Shown in pieces: positions 1-10,876 of a stretch of 64,000 nt of DNA (position 1 is the first letter of the stretch; every line of letters starts with the position of its first letter). The position numbers were made by a program, and so were the translations under genes. The notes under the pieces were generated by a model that worked only from the letters and a program-made list of their open reading frames with translations, had not been told where the DNA came from and searched no databases. The stretch is from Mercurialis annua (lineage: Eukaryota; Streptophyta; Magnoliopsida; Malpighiales; Euphorbiaceae). The DNA lies in assembly GCF_937616625.2 (NCBI RefSeq), contig NC_065575.1, positions 34,099,001 through 34,163,000 of the forward strand. Direction: 5' to 3'.

Positions 1-235
1 CAGACAATAAAAGTGACCTAGCAGTCTCAAGAATATGCCTATGTTTTCTTTCAGCAACCCCATTTTGTTCAGGAGTATCAGTGCAAGAAGTTTGGTAAAT
101 TGTGCCATCCAAAGCAAGAAGATCCTTAAAAGCATGAGAAGTATATTCGCCCCCCAAATCACATCTAAAACATTTAATAACAGCTTCATGTTGAGTTTTT
201 ACAAGAGAGCGAAACTCATTATAAATGTCACAAGG
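1..235 (-). pseudogene. E1 integrase catalytic core, downstream segment
   Basis: The minus strand continues the integrase in a separate segment. It reads IYNEFRSLVKTQH, then CDLGGEY carrying the second catalytic Asp, then PEQNGVAERKHRHILETA carrying the catalytic Glu. All three acidic residues of the DDE core are therefore present across E1, but the first is separated from the other two by the 236-401 interruption. The window edge truncates the segment. Confidence 0.8.
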
Positions 236-401
236 GAATGAGACCAAAACTCATTCTTGATGAACTGTTTGTTCAGACTGGAATGAAAGATTTTCTTGAG
301 TGGTTCTAACAAAATACTTATTATCAAAGAATCCGCCCTCTCCACCTAATTCAATTGTGCAAAGACCTTCAAATATCCTCCAATTTATAGTTCCGAAAAG
401 T
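236..401. other. About 165-bp foreign segment interrupting E1 integrase
   Basis: Integrase homology stops after KRRSDF (about 402) and resumes at IYNEF (about 235) on the minus strand. The bases between match no integrase sequence I recognise. I saw neither terminal inverted repeats nor a clear target duplication. The origin is unknown: insertion, filler DNA at a repaired break, or a rearrangement. Confidence 0.5.
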
Positions 402-2073
402 CCGAGCGACGTTTCATAAGATAAATCCAACAATAACGAGTGCATTCATCAATAAAAGAGACATAATAATGAGAGCCCCCCTTTATAGGAACAAGAGAGG
501 GTCCCCAAACATCAGAATGAATGAGATCAAAAGGTGCAACAAAAAAAGAATTACTTTTAGAAAAAGGCCAAGCAGAGAACTTTGCAAGTTTACAACCATT
601 GCAATCAGAAATATCATGAGTTTTCAAATCTCCTAAAACTCCTGTAGACGCTAAAAATTGTAATAGAGATCTAGAGACATGACCAAGGCGAGAATGCCAC
701 AAATAAAACACAGAAGAAGACTGACTCAAACGAAAAGACGAAACATCCACACTAGGAACAGCAGCCGCAATCTTAAGAGTTTTGAGCTGATCCAATATAT
801 AAAGTCCTCCTTCCCTATGGCCGGTCCCAATCACTTCCTGAGACTTTGGATCCTGAACATAACAAGCAGAAGAAGAAAAGGAAACTAAACAACCATTATC
901 ATAAATTTGACCAACAGAAGCAAGATTTAAAGTAAGACTAGGAATGTGATAAACATTAGATAAGGACAAAGAAGGTGTAGTAACTGAACCAACATCTTGC
1001 AAGGGCATAGGTGTACCACTAGCACTCATGACAGGAACAAAAACTTTAGGAGTCAAAGAAGTAAAAGATGACAAATTAGGTGACATATGATTCGAAGCAC
1101 CAGAATCTAAAATCCAAGAGGAAGAAGATATACCTGACGAACTAAATGACAAACCTATTTGAGATGAAGCTGCCATGGCATGTGACTGAGATGCAAGGAA
1201 CTGTTGAAACTGCTCAACCATTGATGGATCTAAAGAAGAAGTCGTCAATGCATTGTGAGGGCGAGGATGAAGAGGAGGTCCATTATGAGGAGCTAGTGGT
1301 CGGTAACTCCATTGTTGAGACTGTTGATGGGGCTGTTGCTGAGTATAATGCTGCTTTCCTTTACCCAACTTTGGACATTGTGATTTCCAATGACCTTTCT
1401 GTTTACAAAAACTACATTCATCACGAGCAACAGTTCCATACGGCCTGACTTGAGAATAAAAGTTTGGTCGTGGAGGCATGGAGAAGACTGATGGAGTAGA
1501 GACCGTAGAAACTTCCTTTACAACAGAAGGCTTAAGACGAATTTCCTCAGCCAAAAGTTCACTAACAAAAGAATCAACAGAAGGCAGCGGATGACGATGC
1601 AGAATGGTCCCACGAAGTCCTTCAAACTCATCATGAAGAGCCATTAAGAACTGTACCAATCTCTGCTCCTCTCTTTGTGCAATATAAGGCCCAAAGCCTC
1701 GTAATTCAGCACATTCTGTGAGAGCCAGCTGATCCCACAAATCTGTCATAGCATCATAAAATTCCTGAATACTCATGCTTTTCTGCTCCAGAGCACGAAT
1801 ATCAGACTCCAACTGGTATTGTTTTGCAAAGTTAGACTGTATGTACATTCTAGATAGATGATCCCAAACCTCCTTAGCTGTCTCATATTTTGCTAACTGG
1901 GTACCTATCGAGTGCTTAACAGAGTTATTGATCCAAGTAATAATTTTGGAATTAGCAACTTCCCACTTATCTAACAAAGACACATAATCAGCAGTTGTGC
2001 CATCCTCAGACTTGACAAAATCACCCGAAATATAGCCCCACTTTCGTTTACCCTTCAAGAAATTTTTCATCAC
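385..2073 (-). CDS. Copia gag-protease-integrase polyprotein, N-terminal part
   Basis: A 562-codon open frame. Residues about 1-170 are a UBN2-type copia Gag domain. A CCHC zinc knuckle (CSFCKQKGHWKSQC) lies at residues 220-233 and binds RNA during particle assembly. A glutamine/proline-rich linker follows, then the aspartic protease motif ILDSGASNHM at 321-330. The GAG_pre-integrase region contains WHSRLGH near 459-465, and integrase begins with the catalytic Asp of HSDVWGP at residue 521 and FIDECTRY near 541. The frame ends just after the KRRSDF sequence, where foreign DNA interrupts integrase. The real start may lie upstream of this Met, as the ORF opens inside the Gag domain. It is a transposon gene, unlikely to yield a full polyprotein. 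Confidence 0.85.
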   Translation of the reverse strand: MMKNFLKGKRKWGYISGDFVKSEDGTTADYVSLLDKWEVANSKIITWINNSVKHSIGTQLAKYETAKEVWDHLSRMYIQSNFAKQYQLESDIRALEQKSMSIQEFYDAMTDLWDQLALTECAELRGFGPYIAQREEQRLVQFLMALHDEFEGLRGTILHRHPLPSVDSFVSELLAEEIRLKPSVVKEVSTVSTPSVFSMPPRPNFYSQVRPYGTVARDECSFCKQKGHWKSQCPKLGKGKQHYTQQQPHQQSQQWSYRPLAPHNGPPLHPRPHNALTTSSLDPSMVEQFQQFLASQSHAMAASSQIGLSFSSSGISSSSWILDSGASNHMSPNLSSFTSLTPKVFVPVMSASGTPMPLQDVGSVTTPSLSLSNVYHIPSLTLNLASVGQIYDNGCLVSFSSSACYVQDPKSQEVIGTGHREGGLYILDQLKTLKIAAAVPSVDVSSFRLSQSSSVFYLWHSRLGHVSRSLLQFLASTGVLGDLKTHDISDCNGCKLAKFSAWPFSKSNSFFVAPFDLIHSDVWGPSLVPIKGGSHYYVSFIDECTRYCWIYLMKRRSDFSEL

Positions 2074-2246
2074 ATAAATGCATAATTTTTACCATCTAAC
2101 TGAACACTAACTGCTTGAAGCGAATCATCTCGAGTTTCAGCCATATTAAAAAGAAATCAACAGAAAACTAACAAATTAAATCAACGAATTAGAGAGGACA
2201 AACTCAAAAGAGGAGCAGAAAAGACTAACAACCAGACGAATAATTT

Positions 2247-2259
2247 GGCTCTGATACCA
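2247..2259 (-). other. Primer-binding site of E1 (initiator tRNA-Met)
   Basis: The minus strand reads TGGTATCAGAGCC directly after the LTR end, complementary to the 3' end of plant initiator tRNA-Met, the usual copia primer. This fixes the element's orientation. Confidence 0.9.
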
Positions 2260-2509
2260 TGATAACATTAATAGAAATATATGAAACCATTGATTGAATA
2301 GAAGAATAAGATACAAAGAAATAGAGGCTAACAATAGAAGAGAAAAGCCTAAATCTTAGAATAACATAGAAGGCCTTTATATAGGCAAGGCTAAGCAATA
2401 ATAAAGGAAAGTATCTTATACTTGGCCACTACTTCAAGTCTTATACTTGGCCACTACTCCAAGTCTTATACTTGGCCATTACTCCAATAGCATATTAATT
2501 ATGCTAACA
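2260..2509 (-). repeat. 5' LTR of E1, with U3 tandem repeats
   Basis: Read on the minus strand, the 250-bp repeat begins TGTTAGCATAAT and ends AATGTTATCA next to the primer-binding site, giving canonical TG...CA ends. Positions 2411-2486 hold three copies of a unit of about 24 bp with the core AAGTATAAGACTTGGAGTAG (minus sense), likely U3 enhancer-type repeats. The same unit occurs in the LTRs of E4. Confidence 0.85.
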
Positions 2510-2959
2510 AAAATAAGGAAATTTAAACTATGTGATTAAAATGAGAAAACGTGTAAAGTTGGTGAATTTTTATATTTTTCTTTAACATATAAACTTTTAT
2601 TTATTATAGATTTAACCTCTCAAACACTGCGTTAACTTAAGAAAACAGTTTAAATTTGTCTCTCATATTTTTACCGAGGAGCGATTGATTCCCTTTATGT
2701 ATAGAGACGATTATTTTTATTTGCTCCTCTAAAGTAGTTTTTCTTTTTAAGAGTTGTAATAGGAGTTTTTGCTATTCGGAAATAGATTTCTTTAAAAATC
2801 CTTACAATATTTTGTATTCGAACATTTGATCTTCTTATTTGTTGGTGTGTGTCTAAGCCTCTAGTGTGTCAGCTAATGTGTGCCACTTTTTATGCAAAAG
2901 CTTAAAGTAGCAATTTTTGCCGCATCTTGTGGCTTTTTTATATATTTTATTCATAAAAA
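2510..2959. other. Intergenic AT-rich DNA, nothing recognised
   Basis: No open frame of note, no terminal repeats and no RNA gene seen. This may include the degenerate 3' end of the neighbouring LINE, but I saw no clear poly(A) tract. Confidence 0.4.
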
Positions 2960-3171
2960 ATCCCTCTATGTATTTTTTCCAAGCTATTAATTAGATAAAA
3001 GGTAGAAGGAAGTTACAGATGCTAAGACAGATTACATAGAGTCAAAAATCTTGATTTTGCTAGTTGAGCCAAGTTGTGCGCCTCTTTATTTTTAAATCTT
3101 CCTATGAACATGACCTCACAGAATTTGAATTACGATTTTAAGTGCCCAATATCCCGACAAATTCTCAATCC

Positions 3172-3576
3172 CTATGCTACCGGACAGATTCCGGTTACAC
3201 AAGTTTGAGTGACTTGAATGGCATCGCCTTCAAAAACAATTTCTTCCCATCCCATTGATCTTCCCCAGAACATGGCGTCTCTTAACGCTAAAAAATCGAA
3301 AACTCCAGGATCCCATATGTGACGATAAATTATCGAATAGTTACCTAGAGCCCTCCCTTCGCTATCCCTTGCCACACAAGCTATGGATCCGCTCGTTAGT
3401 ACCCGCATAGAAACTAATCCTGACTTCCCCTTATCCCTGTCCAATGCCTCCGCGTTCGTTTGATAATCATTCAATCTCTCAAAGTTAACCCTAGAAGGAT
3501 TCATGGAAGACCCCCTACCATCTCCGTTTGCGGTGGCAAACTCAGAGGAGAAAATCAGGGCATTTTGAATTGACAT
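3172..3576 (-). pseudogene. LINE RNase H (RVT_3) domain
   Basis: The 134-residue frame contains SIACVARDSEGRALGNYS and, about 35 residues on, ALRDAMFWGRSMGWEEIVFE, followed by GDAIQV. This is the pattern of the RNase H-like domain at the C terminus of plant LINE polyproteins. The first catalytic Asp stretch near the N terminus is not recognisable, so the domain is probably inactive. It lies downstream of the zinc-binding region in the expected order. Confidence 0.75.
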
Positions 3577-4300
3577 GGGTTTCTGACCACCTGTGGGACT
3601 TAAAGATCACCGAGTTCATAGCTTTCCAGATTTCCCATAGGATGAAGCAGAAAATAACAATGGATGACCCAAACGGGTCAAGTTGATGAAAGTCCAAGGA
3701 TATTTGTTGCCAGAATTCGTTGAAAGGACGCCTTGGAAGATTTTCAGAGTTTAGCGCGAGAGGAGATACAAACCAAACTTTATGGACAATGGAATAGATG
3801 AGGTTTCAATCTCGCCACACCTAGGGCATTTATCGTCTGAATGTATTATGACATTCAAGGCATGAGATATTGGTAACCCATTAGAAATGGCTCACCAAAG
3901 AAAGATTTTTATTTTGTTTAGAATGCTTAAATTCCATAGGTGCTTCCAATCACTCTTGGCCATATTGTTTCTCTAATCCACCTCCGGCATCTCTAGACCT
4001 TTCAAAGCAATGTATATCAGACTTAACTGTAAATTCTCCACTATTTGTAAAGTTCCAAATCAAATGGTCCTCATGTTCTAAGATGGAAATGTGAATTGAT
4101 AGCATCGCCTCTGCATCCACCTTGTCAAACAGCCTATTGATAAGGTTCTCTTCCCAAGATGTAGAACTTGCACTGAGAAGGCCTGCCACTGAACTAGGAA
4201 TTGAATCCTCCGAGATTCCTTCCTGCAGCTTTGGGATAAATGGAGGCAATCCCGGGATCCAAGGATCCTGAAGGGGGTGAATCCCTTGTCTCATGCCCAC
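3577..4300 (-). pseudogene. LINE RT thumb/connection and zf-RVT region, frameshifted
   Basis: A 116-codon open frame at 3950-4300 contains DPWIPGLPPF, SWEENLINRLF and HLIWNFTNSGEFTVKS, standard landmarks between RT and zf-RVT in plant LINEs. Between 3577 and 3949 the reading continues in other frames with a CPRCGEIET-type cysteine pair and FCFILWEIWKAMNS, the zf-RVT domain, broken by stops. Confidence 0.7.
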
Positions 4301-5330
4301 TTGCCAACGAGCCCCCTATCTGAGCACCTTTATACCATGCATGATGCTTTACCACCCCCGCGACAGGTTCAGACCCCTCTTGGCCTTGAGAATGTGGGTG
4401 GAGTTAAAGTACCTACCTTTCAGCAGTCTGAATAACAAAAAAGTAAGGTTACCAGCAATTATCCAAGCTTTCTTGGCTAGGAGAGATTGATTCAAAGAAG
4501 TGAAGTCTCTAAATCCTAGACCACCATCTCCCTTACTTTTACACATGCAAGTCCAAGAGATCCAGGATATTTTCCTTTTTTCCTTCGTTTTCCCCCACCA
4601 GAACCGAGACATTAGACTGTTGATCTTTTTGTAGAGAGCTAAGGGAATATGGAAACACATCATGGCGTAGACAAGAATTGCTGAAATTGCCGCTTTAAGC
4701 ATTACGTCCTTCCCTACCTGAGACATTTTTTTTCTTTCCATGACGACAATTTTTGTTCTATCTTGTATGTGATGTACCCAAGGATTCTCTTTTAGATCTC
4801 AAGATATATGGTGGCAACCCTAAATAAAAGTTTTCATCAGTGATATGCTTCACTCTGATGACTATCATCGTTGACTCAATTATTGAGGGGCTAGCATTTT
4901 TACATAATAAAATTGTTGATTTTTCAATGTTGATAACCTACCCACTAGCCTTTTCATAATTTTCCAATATGAGTTTGATGGTAGATATTGCCATGTTAGA
5001 GGTTTTGGCAAAATAATGGAGTCGTCAGGCGGAAAATAAATGACGTATTGCAGGGCAGTAAGGATTGATCTTTATTCCTCTAATTTGTGTATTATGGATG
5101 GCTGAATTAAGGTGGTATGAGAGGCCCTCCGCACAAAGAACAAAAAGCAGCGGAGAAAGAGGGTCCCCTTGTCTCAAGCCTCATTATGGACTGAAAAAAG
5201 TAGTTTTTGGTGGAGCTTTTAGCGTTTGCTTATCAAAAATCTCCACTAAACTGTTTGGTGAGAATATTTTAAGAGCTTTTTGAACCTCAACAACTGCTTT
5301 TGAAAAAGTTCCATTTTGAAGCTTTTTGCC
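4301..5330 (-). pseudogene. LINE reverse transcriptase core, broken
   Basis: The minus strand near 5100-5190 reads GLRQGDPLSPLLFVLCAEGL, the diagnostic motif of LINE reverse transcriptases. The catalytic box that should read FADDS appears as PPDDS near 5010-5030, so a conserved position is altered. Downstream, a 130-codon frame at 4349-4741 contains SQVGKDVMLKAAISAI, FWWGKTKEKRKISWISW and GGLGFRDF, the typical C-terminal RT stretch. Frameshifts and stops separate the pieces. Confidence 0.8.
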
Positions 5331-5427
5331 AACAACTGATAGTTTATTGTGGGAGATATGAAAAGCGAGAAATAAGCGAGTTTTTGGTCATGAGGTAACA
5401 GACTAGAGTTTTTCTTTTCAAATTAGT

Positions 5428-5654
5428 TGTTAGATTATATTAGTCAACAATCTTCTCCAAGATTGTTGTGATTTGTTTATATTCTTGACCCACAATTAGA
5501 GGGACTAATATTAGGTGATTGATTTAGTCATTATTTGTTTCTGTTTCCAGCTCTTTACTTTCTGTATATATACAGACCTGTACCAAAGCCTATAACAATG
5601 AAGTAATATACAATCTCATATTCTTCTTTTCATATTACTCTTTATCCTTCAACA
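5428..5654 (+). repeat. 5' LTR of E2
   Basis: A 227-bp repeat starting TGTTAGATTATATTAG and ending CTTTATCCTTCAACA. It contains a TATATATACAG TATA-like stretch near 5565 and matches the 3' LTR at about 19009-19235. Confidence 0.88.
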
Positions 5655-5667
5655 TGGTATCAAAGCT
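5655..5667 (+). other. Primer-binding site of E2
   Basis: TGGTATCAAAGCT follows the LTR directly. It resembles the initiator tRNA-Met primer site with one interior change (A for G), plausibly decay. Confidence 0.75.
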
Positions 5668-5814
5668 ATACTGTATACTTTAATTTTCTTTATGTGATAT
5701 CATACTCTTCTATCATTTAAGCCTTATTAAATCACACTTTACAGAAACCAAGATTGTTCATTTTTTACTTCAGCAATTTATTCCAACACTTTAATATTTT
5801 CAATCATTTATTCC

Positions 5815-6640
5815 ATGGAGAAATTTGATTTCTCCCATCCAATTACTACTATCCTCAATGGGAAAAATTATTTTCTTTGGTGCCAAGAAATGACAAACTT
5901 TCTTCGAGGAAGAAACATGTGGAGCTACATTAATGGCGTTGCAATAAAGCCAATCAAGGGCAAAGATGAGGAGCAATACTTGTTTTTGAAACACTTTTAT
6001 CCCATCCATCAAACTTTAGTTTGGACGCTTTGATACTGCAAAAGAGGTGTGGGAATTATTGTCAAAGCGTGATTCAACAACAAACGCCATTCACAGATTT
6101 CATATTACGGCTCTCTTACTCGAATGCATCAAAGTTTAGGTTAGTCCATTAATGACTTTTTGTCTGAAATGACTGCTGCATGGGACCAATTATCATTGTG
6201 TGAACCAATTGGCATGATTCTTGTGATGATGACTCTATGCTGAACAAAGAAACGAATTTCGAATTTATCAGTTCACTTTGGCTTTAAATAATGACTTCGA
6301 GTTTGTAAGGTAATCCTTGTTACATAGGGATCCTTTTCCAGATCTTGACACTGCAGTTACGGAGTTATTAAATGAAGAAGCTCGTTTAATAAATTAGAAA
6401 TCTCATCAGCCCGTGCTCTCCACTGATACATTCCTAGCTACAACTAAATATCCTCAAAATAAAGGGAAAAATGTAGGCACTGTCATAAAGATAGGCATCT
6501 TATTTCTGAATGATTCAAATTGCAAGGAAAGCAAGGAAAGTATACCCAATCCTGATCCAAGTTTGGTAAGCCATTTACTCACACTTCTGCATTTGCCACC
6601 GCTGAGAAGGATTCTTCATATGGCAATTCCTTATCTCTAA
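5815..6640 (+). pseudogene. E2 gag, frameshifted
   Basis: The frame starts MEKFDFSHPITTILNGKNYF and continues FLWCQEMTNFLRGRNMWSYI, the N-terminal Gag signature of this copia group. After residue 60 the frame shifts repeatedly; later pieces such as AWDQLSLCEP and LHRDPFPDLDTAV-like stretches are recognisable in other frames. No intact zinc knuckle was found. The start at 5815 follows the leader after the primer site. Confidence 0.75.
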
Positions 6641-8300
6641 ATGAGCTACTAAGCCAAATTGACATTGACACTCTGAAACAAGCTCTAGCTCAATCATTTA
6701 CGGGTAACTCCACTTCTTCTGCCTACTCTGCCACCAAAAGTACAACTTTCTCTTGGTTTTTTGATTCTGGTTGTTGTGACCATATGACTGCAGATCCTCA
6801 CTTATTACAAACTAAAAACATTGTATCTTATGCTCCAGTTATACATACGGCTGATAATTGTTGTTTATCTGTCAGCCATATATATGGGTGGCCATATTGC
6901 TACTTCTAATTTGTCATTACCATGCACTTTTCTTGTACCGAAACTTTCATTAAACCTTATTTCTGCTGGATAACATTGTGAGAAAGGTTTTAACTTACAT
7001 TTTTCTCGTCATGGTTGTTATGTACGGGATCCACAAACGGGGTAGATCCATGGGACACGCCGTAAAGTTGGTCACCTGTTTGAACTATCTTCTCTTCAAC
7101 TCCCCTTAGAGACAGATGTTACCAATTCCTCTGTACGTCAATGCGCTTATGTCTCCTCGTCAACTTGGCACTCTCACCTTAGTCATGTTTCTTCTGCTAG
7201 ACTTAAATCATTATGTTCTAGCGGTGCTTTATGAGATATTAAATATCAAAATTTTGATTGTGCTTCTTGTGAACTTGGAAAATAACATGCTTTACCATTT
7301 GGGGACCATCCCCTATAGCCACAATGGGTGGCGTAATTTATTTTGTAATCTTTATGGATGATTACTCCTTATTTACTTGGATATACTTACTTAAAAATCG
7401 TTCTCAATTATATGATATCTATGATAACTTTGCTTCTTTTGTCAAAACTCAGTTTTCTTGTACCATAAAAACTCTTCGAACTGATAATGCCATGGAATAC
7501 AAAGACTCTAAACTTTTACAGCTTTTGTCATAATATGGTACTGCCATCCAACGATCATGTTCACAAACATCTCAACAAAATGGTCGTGCAGAGAGCAAGC
7601 ATAGACATATCTTGGATACTGTTCGCACTCTTTTGACTTTCGCCGCTTCTCCTGAGCATTTTTGGGGGGAAGCTTCGCTCACAACTGTTTATACCATTAA
7701 CTGTGTTCCATCTTTGACTATAGGTAACCAAACTCCTTATGAACGGTTATATGGTACCTCTTCTGATTATACTCTACTTTGTGTTTTCTAGATGTGCTTG
7801 CTTTATTTTCTTACAGCCACATGAACGCACAAAATTAGAACCTCGTGCGTGTTTATGCTGCTTTTTGGGTTATGAAATCGAACATAAAGGTTATAGATGT
7901 TGGGACCCTATCTCCAAACGTCTGTGTATTTCTCGGCATGTCACTTTTGTGGAACATAAAATGTTTTCTACTGTATCTGAGTTTCAAATATCAATAAATA
8001 CTCCACCTTATTTTTGTGATTCTTCCGCTGACTTATTTCCAGAAATAAAAACTACCCATAATTAAAATGAGGATTCTCCTTTTTCTCCTAATGTTGTTAT
8101 TGTAGGACAAACAGATGACCGACCTACTGCCTATCCTGCTGGATCTAACATGTTTGAGAATTCTACACTCTTAGAAACACACTCAAATGATCTTCCTCCT
8201 AGAATACGTCATCCACCATCTTATCTTCATGATTATCATTGTTATTTTGCAATTGTTACTTTACATGAACATTCCTCATATAACGAAGCCAGTACTAATC
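6641..8300 (+). pseudogene. E2 protease and integrase, multiply broken
   Basis: Near 6755 the frame reads FSWFFDSGCCDHMTADPHLL, the aspartic protease in which the usual DSGAS is DSGCC. Integrase pieces follow: FMDDYSLFTWIYLLKNRSQL and LRTDNAMEY at 7324-7533 (second catalytic Asp), then SQQNGRAESKHRHILDTVRT near 7575-7625 (catalytic Glu). The integrase C terminus reads GYEIEHKGYRCWDP near 7868-7910. Stops and frameshifts separate these parts. Confidence 0.8.
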
Positions 8301-8317
8301 CTATTTGACAGCAAGCT

Positions 8318-8881
8318 ATGAAAGAAGAATCTCAAGCTTTAACAAAAACACAAACTTGGGACTTGGTTGATCTTCCGATTGATAAAGCCGTTGTGGGATG
8401 TAAATTGGTTTATAAGATCAAAACTCGTGTTGATGGATCAATAGAGCGGCATAAAGCTCGTTTGGTGGCTAAGGGCTTTACTCAAGGATATGGAATTGAC
8501 TATGAAGAAACCTTTGCTCCTGTAGCTCGTCTAACTTCTGTTCGAATCCTTATTGGTGTACTTGCAGTACAAAAAATGCCATTGTTCCAAATGGACGTTA
8601 AAAACGCTTTCCTTAATGGGGATCTCGCTGAAGAACTCTATATGAAATCCCCGCCAGGTTATGATCATCCACCTGGTAAAGTTTGTTATCTCCGTAAAGC
8701 CTTATATGGTCTTAAACAGGCTCCTCGTGTGTGGTTTTCCAAATTCAGTTCCACAATACACAAATTTGGATTCACATCTAGTTCGTATGATAACGCTTTG
8801 TTTCTTCGGAAAACGGATAAGGGATACACCTTTTTATTGTTATATGTGGATAACATGATTGTTACAGGAGATGATTTGTAG
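8318..8881 (+). pseudogene. E2 reverse transcriptase, N-terminal two thirds (copy 1)
   Basis: A 187-codon frame with the copia RT landmarks in order: VVGCKLVYKIK, HKARLVAKGFTQ, DYEETFAPVARLTSVRILIG, QMDVKNAFLNGDL and KALYGLKQAPRVWF. The catalytic box reads YVDNM at residues 176-180 instead of YVDDM, so one metal-binding aspartate is lost. The frame stops at a TAG shortly before E3 begins at 8915. The rest of the domain resumes at 18146 beyond E3. An inactive copy. Confidence 0.88.
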
Positions 8882-9385
8882 GGAATTACAGAGTTGAAGA
8901 ATTTCTCAACAAGCTGTTGGCGCATGGGACGCGAGGGTCCGAATCGTATATTTCAATTCAAAATCAAAATTCCAACAATCTGAATCCTAAAGTTGATCAT
9001 ATCAACAACAAATGGATCGTCGTATCATTTAGTAATTAAAGCACGCATCTAGGAATCGTAAGAAGAATACCTATGTCGATTCTCCAACGATTCTTGTAGT
9101 CCCGAAAGTACGGCGACCTCAAGCTCGTCCACACGAGTATGCGTCCGATTGAATCCTCACTTTGATGTAATCCGCAAGAGTTCCTCTTGCCGAGCAGCCC
9201 TAAGCTTAAACTCTCGCCGGGATTACGTCCTTGCTCGGATGTATGAAAAACGTTGCCAAGTTTTTCCCGTGATTGATGACTACTTGAACTCCTTCAAGTG
9301 CTTTCTCTCTCTGCAACTTTGTAGTGAGATGTGTGTTGTATGTTAAATGAGCAAAGGCAACCTCTATTTATAGGGTAGAGCTTTG

Positions 9386-9590
9386 CTTAAGAATGAAACA
9401 CCTCACATGCTAGGTGTCACACACCAAGCAAAAGTGTTGCCACCATTCGACACCTCACATGCTAGGTGTCACACACCAAGCATAGGTGTTACCACCATCT
9501 GACACATCACATGCTAGGTGTCACACATCAAGCATAGGTGTTGCCACCTTCTGACACGTCGGATGCTAGGTGTCACACACAGAGACATAC
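9386..9590. repeat. Tandem repeat of about 52 bp, four units, in E3 LTR
   Basis: Units contain CACATGCTAGGTGTCACACA followed by CCAAGCATAGGTGTTGCCAC-like text. The inverted pair ACACCT...AGGTGT in each unit could form small stem-loops. The matching tract in the second LTR is about 16687-16875. Confidence 0.85.
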
Positions 9591-9680
9591 ATGACATCAT
9601 CGTGACATCATCACATGACATCATCGTGACATCATCACATGACATCATCGTGACATCATCACATAACATCATCACATTAA
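9590..9680. repeat. Tandem TGACATCATC-type repeat in E3 LTR
   Basis: A 24-bp unit built from GTGACATCATCACA and ATGACATCATC. Three units plus a partial are present here; the second LTR (about 16885-16945) has about one fewer. TGACATCA resembles bZIP-binding sites, so a role in LTR transcription is possible but not shown. Confidence 0.8.
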
Positions 9681-10876
9681 CTTGGATAAAATACAATTAG
9701 ATGCCTACTAATTTATAACTCTTACAAATTAGTCCCTAATTTATACTTGTTTTTCATCTTAGATTAATTTCCGAGATATGCTAGTATCTATATGAAATCG
9801 ATCTCTCGTAAACTCAATCGGTTGCACACCCTATTGTGTGTGACTAACTAGGTTCACATCTATATGGCAACGAGAGTCATAAGAAACGCCTTTCTTATAT
9901 TAAATAATTAAATCCCATTAATTATTAATTCTCGTAGATCGTGAGTGACGTCTATCAACATATCACGACCCCCAAATAGATATGAATGTTTCGATGCATT
10001 CTTTATGAACCAATGTTCATAATTACCGTACACTCAAAATTCCTTTCATCTTAGATTCCAATCTCGACTAGTGTCACGGTTAAGTCAAACACTGTTTGTC
10101 TTGATCATATGACCTCATCTCTCAATTCTAATTCTTGATAAATATGACTTCCACTGGAAACAACTTTCTAAGTAAGTCATATACACCTGCGCAGGTTTTA
10201 TCATCCATCAAGAACAATTCGAGATAGCATAGAATCTTGTCTCCGTTCATCCAGAATGATGAATCCTTTCTAGGTTAAACCCCTATCTCCACTTACAAAT
10301 AATTAAAGCCAACACATCCCGCAGCCCTAGCTCATGAAAGATCTAGGGTTAAGGAGTATCAAACTCTAATCACCTATATACAAGATAGTGTCACCGCAAG
10401 TCAAAGGACATATGTACAATTATGAACTAGATGACATTAAATTGACTTTGATGAATTACCATGAATAAGTCATCTAGCGTCACTTGTTCGACTCACTCAA
10501 CACCTTGAGTGTCCACATGTTTATTCTGATCCCCATCAAGTAGTATGAGACTCACTACTTCCTATAATTAGTAACTCTTTACTAATCAGGAGAATAAACA
10601 GAGGTGACGATCTTTCCGGGATAATGCGATGCCCTTATTCGCAGGACCCCATTGATCGTGAACGGTTATTTAGATCACTTGTATAATAGAACCTGTCACT
10701 CATATTCTTAACACCTTAAGAATAGATTCTATCACAATGTGATAAGGACAATATGTAATAAATAAACACTTAATTGATGAGACACTTAGTTCAAATAAAA
10801 CATATATATCATTGCCAATGGGATTAGTTCTTCAAATATACACGATTAAACGGCCCTATGGCACATACTACTAACA

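Larger units (their letters stand above)
1..2509 (-). mobile_element. Ty1/copia LTR retrotransposon E1 (partial, cut by window start)
   Basis: The minus strand shows, in order, an LTR (2260-2509), a primer-binding site (2247-2259), and a gag-protease-integrase reading frame that runs off the left edge. The order gag, protease, integrase with RT not yet reached is that of Ty1/copia. The bases beyond the LTR start with AAAAT; the other end lies outside the window, so the target duplication cannot be checked. The element is decayed mainly by an interruption inside integrase near 236-401. Confidence 0.9.
2960..5410 (-). mobile_element. Decayed LINE (L1-type non-LTR retrotransposon), 5'-truncated
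   Basis: On the minus strand the order from high to low coordinates is reverse transcriptase, a zf-RVT zinc-binding region, then an RNase H (RVT_3) domain, as in plant L1-type LINEs. It is broken into several frames by stops and frameshifts. The 5' part (endonuclease and N-terminal RT) is absent, and E2 begins 18 bp beyond the end. Boundaries are approximate. Confidence 0.8.
7822..10876. repeat. Copy 1 of duplicated E2/E3 junction block
   Basis: This block (end of E2 integrase, E2 RT, then the E3 LTR) recurs at 15113-18145. Across the E2 part the two copies align without gaps at a constant offset of 7291 bp, with about six substitutions in 1.09 kb. The LTR parts differ by 22 bp in length, mostly from one unit of a short tandem repeat. 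Confidence 0.92.
8915..10876 (-). repeat. 3' LTR of E3 (minus orientation)
   Basis: A 1962-bp LTR. On the plus strand it begins TGTTGGCGCATGGG and ends ACATACTACTAACA. It includes two tandem-repeat tracts (9386-9590 and 9590-9680). Confidence 0.9.

Noticed and set aside
1146..1448. 100-codon plus-strand ORF inside E1
   Set aside because: It is the complement of the copia Gag/protease linker, a shadow of the real minus-strand frame.
9514..9700. ORFs on both strands over the TGACATCATC tract
   Set aside because: The tandem repeat inside the E3 LTR makes both strands open; no protein family.
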